Assembly (NCBI RefSeq): GCF_900187505.1
Contig: NZ_FYDL01000011.1
Location: 1 to 64,000 of the forward strand
DNA from: Pseudomonas sp. Irchel s3h17
Lineage (GTDB): Bacteria > Pseudomonadota > Gammaproteobacteria > Pseudomonadales > Pseudomonadaceae
Length of the DNA stretch: 64,000 bases
Direction of reading: 5' to 3'
The notes under the pieces are model-generated. The model was not told where the DNA came from, did no database searches, and saw nothing but the letters and a program-made list of their open reading frames with translations. Position numbers and translations under genes: made by a program. Below, piece after piece: positions 17,969-24,628 of this stretch. Position 1 is the first letter of the stretch; every line of letters starts with the position of its first letter.

Positions 17969-19363
17969 TTAGAAATCGCAGAAAATAGGCTCGATGAACT
18001 TCTTTATCCGTGGGTTGTTTGGGTTGGGGGCGTAATCTTCTTCTATTTGAATATTGAGCGTTGAGTAATCATATTCGTGTTCACACGTTTCATATCCAAA
18101 GCTTTCAAAGATCGCCATTTCCCTATCAGCTTCACGGACCTTTTCAAGATATTCGTATTCTTGAATGCTGCTGCACACTCCCACAGCCAATATAGCTTTT
18201 TGTATCACTGGCACCTGAGAGTAGAAATTAGCATACTGATCTCTAAACGCTGATTGCATGCTGCTATTACTACGGCTGTAGTCAGGGGTCATTGCGGGAA
18301 CGTGTAGATACTTGCGCAAAGTGTTCAAGATCATCTTTCTATCAAGTGGTGCTCCCTGCATTGTCTGGAAAGTCTGAAACGCGATGAAATCCCGAAAGTC
18401 GGAGGCGTTCAACCCTTCTCGAAGCTCTACAGGGGTCCAATGAACGCCGTAAGGGCGATCCAGAATTGACGCTAGACCATCTTGCTCGTCCTGCCGGCTC
18501 AGCCACGCTCCAGCGACGGTTAGCACGGGAATGAGGAAAGCTATGTCGTCTCTTTGTTTACCGTGTGGGAGCTGCTTAGAAAGCCTTACAGCCTCATCCA
18601 GCGCTACGACGATTGATCGCTTGGTAGAAAGATCCATTTGATAGACCTCTTTCTCTTCAAACGCAGCCCTGATCTTCCTTAGCTCCGTCATGCCCATGCG
18701 CTCAAGCTTCGCTAGCGTGTGAACGCAGCCCGTCACGTTCTTATGAATCCATTTTGCCAACGACAGCCGTTGACTCATGCGAATAGGATTAACCTTGGCA
18801 TATTCGATCAATACTGGCCCTAGATACTTCTGCACCTTCTGTAAGACTTTCGGATCAGGCATATCGTCAGGGATCAACCAGCGGGATTGGAGATTAAAGC
18901 GACTGATGTCCAACCCCACGCCTGGATAAAATTTCGTGCTGTGAACTTGATTCGCTAAGCTAGGGCCGATGAACAGGTTATGAGGATGAAGCAGACCTAC
19001 TGTGTTTTGACCTTTAACCGGCTGGATATGGCAGAGATGAAACTTGCTTCTCTTCTTTTCAAAATCGAAGTCGTATGTTTTGTATTTGTAGTTGCGGAGT
19101 TCGAAAAGCTGTTCAAGTGTTTCTACTGTATGAGAATGCAAGCACTCAACTGTACCAGCGCGGCGAACCTCTCTGGCTACCCACAGCCACTCTTCCGACA
19201 CGGGTAGTTTTACAACTCGCTTCTCTGCAAGCTTCTGACGTCTATCAACTTGTTTGCCTTTTTTAGCTTTGCTTCTGCATTCAGGGCAATACTTAGCTTT
19301 GATTTGACTGGTGGTGAACTCAGTTGTACATATGGTACAAGCCTTTACTCGTTGAATTGCCAT
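17969..19363 (-). CDS. Zinc-ribbon protein with HNH-like motif
   Basis: 464 residues. A zinc ribbon opens the protein (Cys9, Cys12, Cys26, Cys29), followed by a basic linker. Residues 109-142 read like an HNH nuclease core: HLCHIQP (His112), then GLLHPHNLF (His128-Asn129), then LANQVH. The remaining 320 residues are helical and unlike anything I recognise. The family is unknown to me; a nuclease function is inferred from the motif spacing only. Its start overlaps the end of a small DNA-binding protein gene, and the gene ends an array of five minus-strand genes. Confidence 0.65.
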   Translation of the reverse strand: MAIQRVKACTICTTEFTTSQIKAKYCPECRSKAKKGKQVDRRQKLAEKRVVKLPVSEEWLWVAREVRRAGTVECLHSHTVETLEQLFELRNYKYKTYDFDFEKKRSKFHLCHIQPVKGQNTVGLLHPHNLFIGPSLANQVHSTKFYPGVGLDISRFNLQSRWLIPDDMPDPKVLQKVQKYLGPVLIEYAKVNPIRMSQRLSLAKWIHKNVTGCVHTLAKLERMGMTELRKIRAAFEEKEVYQMDLSTKRSIVVALDEAVRLSKQLPHGKQRDDIAFLIPVLTVAGAWLSRQDEQDGLASILDRPYGVHWTPVELREGLNASDFRDFIAFQTFQTMQGAPLDRKMILNTLRKYLHVPAMTPDYSRSNSSMQSAFRDQYANFYSQVPVIQKAILAVGVCSSIQEYEYLEKVREADREMAIFESFGYETCEHEYDYSTLNIQIEEDYAPNPNNPRIKKFIEPIFCDF

Positions 19364-19520
19364 TGTTGTTTTTATCCTCGATAGATTGGGATTGATGGTT
19401 GAGGGATTCTAGTAGATTGGTGATCATCGTTTGAATGCAGTGGGTGGGGTTATCAAAACCCATTAGATCCATGACCTTATTTAGTTGATCTGTTGAGCGA
19501 CTATTGAGTGTAACTCTCAT
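19320..19520 (-). CDS. Small ribbon-helix-helix-like protein
   Basis: 66 residues beginning MRVTLNSRSTDQLNKVMDLM, a short strand followed by two helices as in Arc/MetJ-type DNA-binding proteins. The rest is a polar tail. AAGGAAG stands nine bases before the ATG at 19520; the longer frame to 19574 has no such site. Its 3' end overlaps the start of the HNH-like gene by 44 bases. It could regulate the array, but no operator was identified. Confidence 0.55.
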   Translation of the reverse strand: MRVTLNSRSTDQLNKVMDLMGFDNPTHCIQTMITNLLESLNHQSQSIEDKNNNGNSTSKGLYHMYN

Positions 19521-19596
19521 ATCTATACTTCCTTTAGTTGGCTGGAGCCTTAGAAGAATGCAGCTTTGAGGCATATGCGTGATTCTAGTTGGAGTA

Positions 19597-19770
19597 CTAC
19601 TTGATCTTAGCGAATTCTTTCTTTAATTCCTGATGGATGAAATACCTACGACAAACTGCATTTAGCATTTTTGTGAAGCTGTCGTAATCCTTTGCTTCTT
19701 CTTCGAGAAGAGCGATCAGATCCAATGGCATTGCTACTTTGATCAGTTTTGTATCGTGAGATGTTTTCAT
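19597..19770 (-). CDS. 57-residue ribbon-helix-helix-like protein
   Basis: A short frame with a strand (TKLIKVAMPLDLIALLEEEA) followed by a second helix with DSFTKMLNAVCRRYF, the usual shape of a ribbon-helix-helix DNA-binding protein. The ATG overlaps the TAA of the preceding gene (TAATG), so it is translationally coupled. The coupling, the coherent protein pattern and the place in a tight array support a real gene. Its function is probably DNA binding. Confidence 0.6.
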   Translation of the reverse strand: MKTSHDTKLIKVAMPLDLIALLEEEAKDYDSFTKMLNAVCRRYFIHQELKKEFAKIK

Positions 19771-19976
19771 TACACGGCTCCTTCCAGTACGTCTTGTAGT
19801 GCATTGTCGAATTCGGTGATGGCAGCAGGAGTCTTCAGAAGTTTCAATGCTGCATTAATTTGAATTCGCACTCTCTTACGTAGGGAATACACCTTAACGA
19901 CGCAGAGATTGCTGCAATATTTGTGACGTTTGTCGGTAGGTTCGAAGCTCTTGTTGCATACTAAGCAGTTAGTCAT
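19770..19976 (-). CDS. Small zinc-ribbon protein
   Basis: 68 residues. A zinc-binding pattern CLVCNKSFEPTDKRHKYCSN ends with a further cysteine (CxxC ... CxxxC), then a basic segment (SLRKRVRIQINAALKLL). The ATG at 19976 was chosen because AAGGA lies seven bases upstream. The ribbon resembles those starting the HNH-like protein and the next gene upstream, so three zinc-ribbon proteins are encoded in 2.4 kb. Confidence 0.6.
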   Translation of the reverse strand: MTNCLVCNKSFEPTDKRHKYCSNLCVVKVYSLRKRVRIQINAALKLLKTPAAITEFDNALQDVLEGAV

Positions 19977-20031
19977 TTCTTTTTCCTTATGGCGTTTGGT
20001 TGTTAGATTTATACATGCATTGCATTGGTTG

Positions 20032-20343
20032 CTAGTCACCAGACTTAGCGTTCACATCATCCATTACGTTGATAGGATGCTCAGGATTAGAGTGTGTACC
20101 TTCACACAATCCCTGTTCAATAACTTTGAATGCTGCGTTTGGCCCTTCTCCGGGGTGGCTCTTATGTCTCCAGTAATGGAATTTGTTATGACAGCTTTGG
20201 CTGCACAGCTTTTTTGTACATCGAGTGGTAAGCATTTCCCCACCACACCACTTGCACAATTTTATGATTTCTACGGGCACAGTTTTGGTTCCAGTGTTGT
20301 TTGGATATTCAAGAGTAAGGAATTTAGAACAAAAACAAACCAC
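20032..20343 (-). CDS. Zinc-ribbon protein, first gene of the array
   Basis: Up to 103 residues with CKWCGGEMLTTRCTKKLCSQ followed by SC, a CxxC...CxxxC zinc ribbon, and a His-rich stretch (HNKFHYWRHKSH). The start is uncertain: the frame opens with a GTG at 20343 without a strong ribosome site, and no in-frame ATG lies nearby upstream. It is probably the promoter-proximal gene of the minus-strand array ending at 17969. Confidence 0.5.
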   Translation of the reverse strand: MVCFCSKFLTLEYPNNTGTKTVPVEIIKLCKWCGGEMLTTRCTKKLCSQSCHNKFHYWRHKSHPGEGPNAAFKVIEQGLCEGTHSNPEHPINVMDDVNAKSGD

Positions 20344-20400
20344 AGCTCGGCTTACATTACTAGCACGAGAAGTGGTTTGAACCTATGGAGGTTTTTGATG

Positions 20401-20432
20401 GCAGATATTGTAAGAAGGAAAACAATATCTGC
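20401..20432. promoter_or_regulatory. Perfect 11-bp hairpin upstream of the zinc-ribbon array
   Basis: GCAGATATTGT and ACAATATCTGC form a perfect inverted repeat with a ten-base loop, 58 bases upstream of the first gene of the array. It could be an operator for one of the small DNA-binding proteins or an RNA leader structure. There is no T-tract on either side. Confidence 0.4.
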
Positions 20433-20848
20433 CTGCACTGACCAGATGAGAGCAAACTCTAATAAGCGTCATCGGGTCGATGTTCTTTAAACAAGGGCTA
20501 AGCGAGAGGATAGAGCTGGTTTGTAGGAAACCCCATTGCGAGATTATTTCCCACCAAATCCTTATCTGTTATTTACCTTATTCAGTTGAGTTTAAATTAC
20601 CACACTTATAAACGAAATTGCAATAGGGCGAAAACTCACTTACATATACTAAGTTGGCGAAACCCGCATATACAAAGGCGTGTAGCCATATTTGCAGTAG
20701 TTCATTATTTTTAAGTGTCCGACGAGCGGTAGTATAACTAGCCGATTGCATAGTTATTTAACAACCGACCCATTAAAATCGGACTGTCCAAATCTTACTT
20801 CTTACACTTATTAGACGTAATTAATTAATCAAAAGTCACATGATATTG

Positions 20849-20877
20849 TTGAAATTACATATATATTTACTTATCAA
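20849..20877 (+). promoter_or_regulatory. Sigma70-type promoter
   Basis: TTGAAA (20849-20854) and TATCAA (20872-20877) are separated by exactly 17 bases in a very AT-rich stretch, a good match to a sigma70 promoter (five and four of six positions). Transcription would run on the plus strand from about 20884 into a region with no reading frame but many hairpins. Confidence 0.5.
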
Positions 20878-20883
20878 AATGGG

Positions 20884-21330
20884 TTTCAGGAAGAACTTCG
20901 GTAAAAGCAACCCTTACCCAGCCATACAGAGCAAGCGCTCTGCCTAAGACCGAGTAAGAGCCTTCTACCTAAAGCTCAGCCTGATTCCATACCCGTAGAA
21001 GCAATAGATGCCATCAAAATTGGGAACGAGGTGAGTTGAACCCAATTATCTTAGGTTCAGTACAGTCTACACGGGTGGAGTAGCTGCCTTCGGAACTGGG
21101 ACACTGATAACGCCCAATCTAGTCAGATAGAATTCACACAGCTTTAGCAGAGCTGCTGGGGGGTGCTGACTTTAAGCTCACCCATCGACCTGTCCCATCT
21201 CACAGTAGGTCGCTATTTAAGATTGTTGCTGCCAGTTCGTGCAGGAAGAGATGTGTTTACACAACCCCACCACACTAGCCGACCACTTAGCCTGATTAGG
21301 GACAATCCGATCTTATAAATTTTACAAGAG
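20884..21330 (+). ncRNA. Candidate structured non-coding RNA
   Basis: The region 20491-21536 has no reading frame of useful length on either strand. Within 20890-21215 a series of local stems is visible on the plus strand: TTCGGT/ACCGAG (20897 with 20949, one wobble) enclosing CAGAGC/GCTCTG (20927-20942); CTTCTAC/GTAGAAG (20962 with 20995); AATTGGG/CCCAATT (21018 with 21041); CAGCT/AGCTG (21139 with 21151); GGGTG/CACCC (21161 with 21179); and CGACCT/AGGTCG (21186 with 21207). An AT-rich inverted repeat at 21311-21329 may mark the end. The promoter at 20849 points into it. I do not recognise a known RNA family; the strand and ends are inferred. Confidence 0.35.
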
Positions 21331-21536
21331 CGTAATATTATAAGGCATCTATTCTAAATTGCAATTAATATCTTGCAATAGCTATTATATAAGTGTAGCG
21401 GCTCTGAAGCATTCAAATGAGGCGGTAGATGTCAGAGGCTACATAGGTAGCCATTTTCAGAGAACGGCGATTTAGCACCATAAAACACCGCCGAAATAGG
21501 CCGTTCTTGATCGACTTGCACCCGCTGACTACCCCT

Positions 21537-23318
21537 TTACTTCAGAAATGGGTCTGGAGCTTTCCAAACTAGCCCTTTGAATTCTTCTGGAAGGTCTGCC
21601 AGCTCAGACTGATTCTTGCACTGAGGCTTACTCTTAGGTAGGAGGGAATACGCCACGCTCTCATAGATCGGCTTCACTTGCTCAAAAGTTGGCGAGGGTA
21701 TGCCCGCCCTGCGCAGGCGTGCTTTGATACTCCTGATAATCAGCGTCTGTTTATCTTTGGTAATCCAGGTGTGGTGTCCGTAATCATCGCCTGTGCGTTT
21801 ATCTTTCGGCTGCTGGACGTATGCAATCACCGGGCTGATTCTGTTCGCCAAAGCAGGTATGGGCTGTGTCACCAACTTGTGCGTGGGGAAGTGAAGCTCA
21901 AGCTTTAGGAATATTCCCCGCAGGTATCTGTTCAGCCGCTGACGGTCGGTACGGGCTTGTTCACTGTCTGATGTCAGCATTGACTCAAAGGAATCAACGT
22001 TACTGTCGCTAAGGGCAAATGCCCCGTCCAGACTGGCAAGCTCTTGCTTGATACGATCAATATCAGCTTTAGCGGTGGCAATTGCTTTCCGGGTGTCAGT
22101 GAGCAGGCCGACGTAGGTTTCAGCTTTGTCCTCGTCATCTTCAGCAGCGAATTTATTCTTCAAACCTTCTGCCTTAACTTCTAATCTGCTCAGTTTTGCG
22201 ACGGCAACGGTTTCTTCTTTCTTCAGTGTCTTCAGCACATCTGACCCAGCGGCAATGTAGTCGCGGATTGCAGTCCAATGCTCAAATTTAAACAATACAC
22301 GGCGAAGGAATTCCCCCCGGATCGACCTGATCTGATCGTCAACACAGCCACCAGTCATTGATGCTGTGCAGTAATAGAACTCCTTACCACTCCTGAGCAT
22401 AAACCGTGTACTACCGCCACATTCAGCACAGACCAGAAGGTTGCGGAAAATATTGAGGTTGGTTGCATCCTGCCTGCCTGAAAACGGCTTTCGACTCTTG
22501 AGTATTGTCTGTACTTCTTCAAACGTAGCTGGAGGGATTACCTGAGGGTAGTAATGTTCCACCAAATGCCCGGTGGGGACATTTTTGCCGTGCTCCTTGC
22601 TGAGTTCCACCGGGGAGTGCTCGCCTATCAGGCGGCGATTGCGCAACAGGTATTGAATCTGGTGCGTTTTGTAACTGGTGCCAAACTGAGCGTTGAGGCG
22701 TCTTCCCGTTTCTGCCACACCGTAGGTTTGAGCGAGAGAGAACATGGTTTCAATGTGTAGGCAAATATCATCAAGCTTGCACCACGCCCCATCCTTCACT
22801 ACCAGCCATTGAGGACATTTCTCTGTGGCTATCGTGCCTTCAGCCATCGCCTTGTGCTTAGCGCGCCACGACGCCTTCGACATATCCGATTTGCGTAAGC
22901 TTTCCGAGTGAGCCCTTTCAAACTGGACAATTGCCCGGATGAAACTGTTGCTGGTGAGATCGTCATAAACTGTATCTTCGTCCAACACGGCAATCTTGAT
23001 ACCGGATCGGATCAGGTCAGAAAATATCTCTATGGAGGCGTCGAGCACCTGACGTGATAGCCGGTCCCAGTTCTCAATTAGAAGGTAGCTGCCATTGGGG
23101 ATCTCACCATCACGCACCCGCTGAAGAAATCCCGATAGCTGACCTTTTTTAGCGTTAGCCCCACGGAAGCTACTGATACCGTGATCCTCAAGTCTGGTAT
23201 CAACCGTGAGGTTGTGCCTACTGACGAAGGATTCAATGCGCTCAGATTGGCGAACGACTGAATTACCATCCGCCTGTTTCTGGCTGGAAAAGCGAACGTA
23301 TGGAAAGCATAGAGGCAC
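21537..23318 (-). CDS. Large serine recombinase (integrase of the element)
   Basis: 593 residues, starting with a GTG. The catalytic domain has YVRFSS (Arg9, Ser11), ENWDRLSRQ near 82 and an E-helix region near 125-145. A recombinase domain follows, then a zinc ribbon (VCAECGG ... FYYCTASMTGGC) and a charged coiled coil (about 365-440), the layout of large serine integrases. These enzymes recombine short attB and attP sites with a two-base crossover, fitting the CA dinucleotide shared by the junctions. The gene starts about 45 bases from the right junction. Confidence 0.93.
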   Translation of the reverse strand: MPLCFPYVRFSSQKQADGNSVVRQSERIESFVSRHNLTVDTRLEDHGISSFRGANAKKGQLSGFLQRVRDGEIPNGSYLLIENWDRLSRQVLDASIEIFSDLIRSGIKIAVLDEDTVYDDLTSNSFIRAIVQFERAHSESLRKSDMSKASWRAKHKAMAEGTIATEKCPQWLVVKDGAWCKLDDICLHIETMFSLAQTYGVAETGRRLNAQFGTSYKTHQIQYLLRNRRLIGEHSPVELSKEHGKNVPTGHLVEHYYPQVIPPATFEEVQTILKSRKPFSGRQDATNLNIFRNLLVCAECGGSTRFMLRSGKEFYYCTASMTGGCVDDQIRSIRGEFLRRVLFKFEHWTAIRDYIAAGSDVLKTLKKEETVAVAKLSRLEVKAEGLKNKFAAEDDEDKAETYVGLLTDTRKAIATAKADIDRIKQELASLDGAFALSDSNVDSFESMLTSDSEQARTDRQRLNRYLRGIFLKLELHFPTHKLVTQPIPALANRISPVIAYVQQPKDKRTGDDYGHHTWITKDKQTLIIRSIKARLRRAGIPSPTFEQVKPIYESVAYSLLPKSKPQCKNQSELADLPEEFKGLVWKAPDPFLK

Positions 23319-23353
23319 GGTGGCAAGCTCAGTAACCTATCGGTACGTTTAAT

Positions 23354-23593
23354 CTAACATAGCCAACCATGCTCGCAGCCTCGATAGGGATTGATCGAGC
23401 GATCGAAGGGCAGATCGGGTGAGTTGTTGCGGGTGATGATGGTTTTCGCCGTTTCGATACGCACTTCGGTGCCCTGGGTCAGCGGTACTTCCTGATACCA
23501 GCCATCGTCTTCGGCGACCGAACGGTTCGGTGCAAAGCGGTTGTGCGGGTTGGTCGCGGTACCGCGGCCACGCGGGGGCAGGGGCGTGATCAT
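23354..23593 (-). pseudogene. Radical SAM protein (PA0069 family), N-terminal part
   Basis: 79 codons, of which about 75 are chromosomal: a proline- and arginine-rich start, TKTI-type strand (ETAKTIITRNNSPDLPFDRS) and INPYRGCEHG, which holds the first cysteine of the CxxxCxxC iron-sulfur motif. After the junction the frame reads four element codons (W-L-C, then TAG at 23354). The rest of the protein is encoded at 12223-13053. GAGG lies ten bases before the ATG. Confidence 0.9.
23358..23372. other. Right attachment junction of the element
   Basis: Element sequence ends at about 23363 and the chromosomal sequence CAACCATGCTC begins at 23364. Read on the minus strand this gives GAGCATGG followed by TTG, i.e. 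codons for Glu-His-Gly just before the second motif cysteine. The shared CA with the left junction supports a serine-integrase crossover. Confidence 0.75.
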
Positions 23594-23827
23594 CGTAGGG
23601 AACCTCGATCTGTATATCCATACAGTACACGAGCGTGCACAGACCAGCCAGTACCGTTCGGCCTGCCATTGGGGGGGATTAACGCTTCGGACTCGGTAAG
23701 TAACACGAAATTGATAGAGAACCCGTGAAACACTTGCTCAGTGGTTATACGTAACTATCACTCGTAGTATCGGAAACTTACGGCGACACCTACCTGATGC
23801 AATACACCTAAATAAAAGGATTTAGTC

Positions 23828-24130
23828 ATGTCATGTTTAAATCAGCGCGGTATTTTCCTGCAACTTATGCTGCCTAGCCCTTCGGAGCCCAACACCCTTG
23901 TTTCCATGCAACTATCCCAGAAGGTAGAAGTTTGGAACGCGGAGAAAGAAGAAGTCATCGAGACACTGATCGATTCGATTTTTGTCACGGCCGTTTCCAG
24001 TGACCGCGGCAACTCTTTCAGTATCAAATCCGTAGGCAAGGACGTGAATGATGACGGCATCATCGACGCCGAAGACAAAGCCAGGCTGATTGCCCTGGCC
24101 AAAGCTTACGTCAGCATCGTCAATCCTTGA
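23828..24130 (+). CDS. Hypothetical protein with a dockerin-like calcium loop
   Basis: 100 residues. The C-terminal part holds DVNDDGIIDAEDKARL, closely resembling the calcium-binding loop of dockerin/EF-hand repeats (alternating Asp/Asn followed by a helix), present once rather than twice. No signal peptide is evident. AAAGGA precedes the ATG at 23828 by eight bases. It lies just outside the element, divergent from the split radical SAM gene. The function is unknown. Confidence 0.6.
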   Translation: MSCLNQRGIFLQLMLPSPSEPNTLVSMQLSQKVEVWNAEKEEVIETLIDSIFVTAVSSDRGNSFSIKSVGKDVNDDGIIDAEDKARLIALAKAYVSIVNP

Positions 24131-24300
24131 CCGGCGCCAGCGCAGTTCACTCGCAACCCAATCCAACTGTCATTTCGGCCGACTATCCTGGCTAACCATA
24201 TACTCATGCAAATACAGCACTTGCACATGCATTCAAGCAACTGGCAGCAGTCGAACCATGCCTTGGCACGTTTCAAGTACTAATCAATACATTGAACACG

Positions 24301-24327
24301 CCGGCCCCAATGAGGGCCGGTTGTGTT
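24301..24327. terminator. Bidirectional terminator
   Basis: CCGGCCC / GGGCCGG with a six-base loop followed by TTGTGTTTT on the plus strand, in the converging space between the 23828 gene and yheV. Confidence 0.75.
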
Positions 24328-24346
24328 TTGCAGGATGGGATAACAC

Positions 24347-24628
24347 TTAGTCGGTTTTTTTCTTCAGCTTCGGGTTCACAAAGAACTGCACGGTCTGGAC
24401 CTTGGCGTCCGGCACCTTCAATGCGCTGGTATTCACCCGGGTACCCAACTCCTTGGGCACTGACAACCCTTGTTCATTGAGCGTATCGGAGTAACCGCAG
24501 GCCACGCACTCGCGGTGCGGCACATCGTCCTCGCTCCACATCATCAACTTGTCCGGCTCGCTGCACGCCGGGCAGACCGCCCCGGCGATAAAGCGCTTCT
24601 TGGTTTTGCTCACAGGCCCGTCACTCAT
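24347..24628 (-). CDS. yheV: YheV-family zinc-ribbon protein
   Basis: 93 residues. Four cysteines form a zinc ribbon (AVCPACSEPDKL ... RECVACGYSD) after the family's N-terminal KTKKRFIAGA. The protein belongs to the small YheV (DUF2387) family; no biochemical role is established. Its ATG overlaps the stop of prlC (ATGA), the same arrangement as in other gammaproteobacteria. Confidence 0.85.
   Translation of the reverse strand: MSDGPVSKTKKRFIAGAVCPACSEPDKLMMWSEDDVPHRECVACGYSDTLNEQGLSVPKELGTRVNTSALKVPDAKVQTVQFFVNPKLKKKTD

Larger units (their letters stand above)
13054..23365. mobile_element. About 10.3-kb integrative element inserted in the radical SAM gene
   Basis: The element interrupts the radical SAM gene between the first and second cysteines of CxxxCxxC. 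Joining 23366-23593 to 12223-13053 restores one continuous open frame with the expected GCEHGCIYC motif. A large serine integrase (21537-23318) lies about 45 bases from the right junction. The interior is AT-richer than the flanks and holds mostly unknown genes: a small serine recombinase, a membrane and a secreted protein, coiled-coil proteins, several zinc-ribbon proteins and an HNH-like protein. No capsid, conjugation or replication gene was recognised, so it may be a satellite-like or mobilizable island. Confidence 0.85.

Noticed and set aside
20881..21300. tRNA, tmRNA or retron RNA in the gene-free part of the element
   Set aside because: No T-loop sequence, no tmRNA ends and no reverse transcriptase gene nearby; kept only as an unassigned structured RNA candidate.
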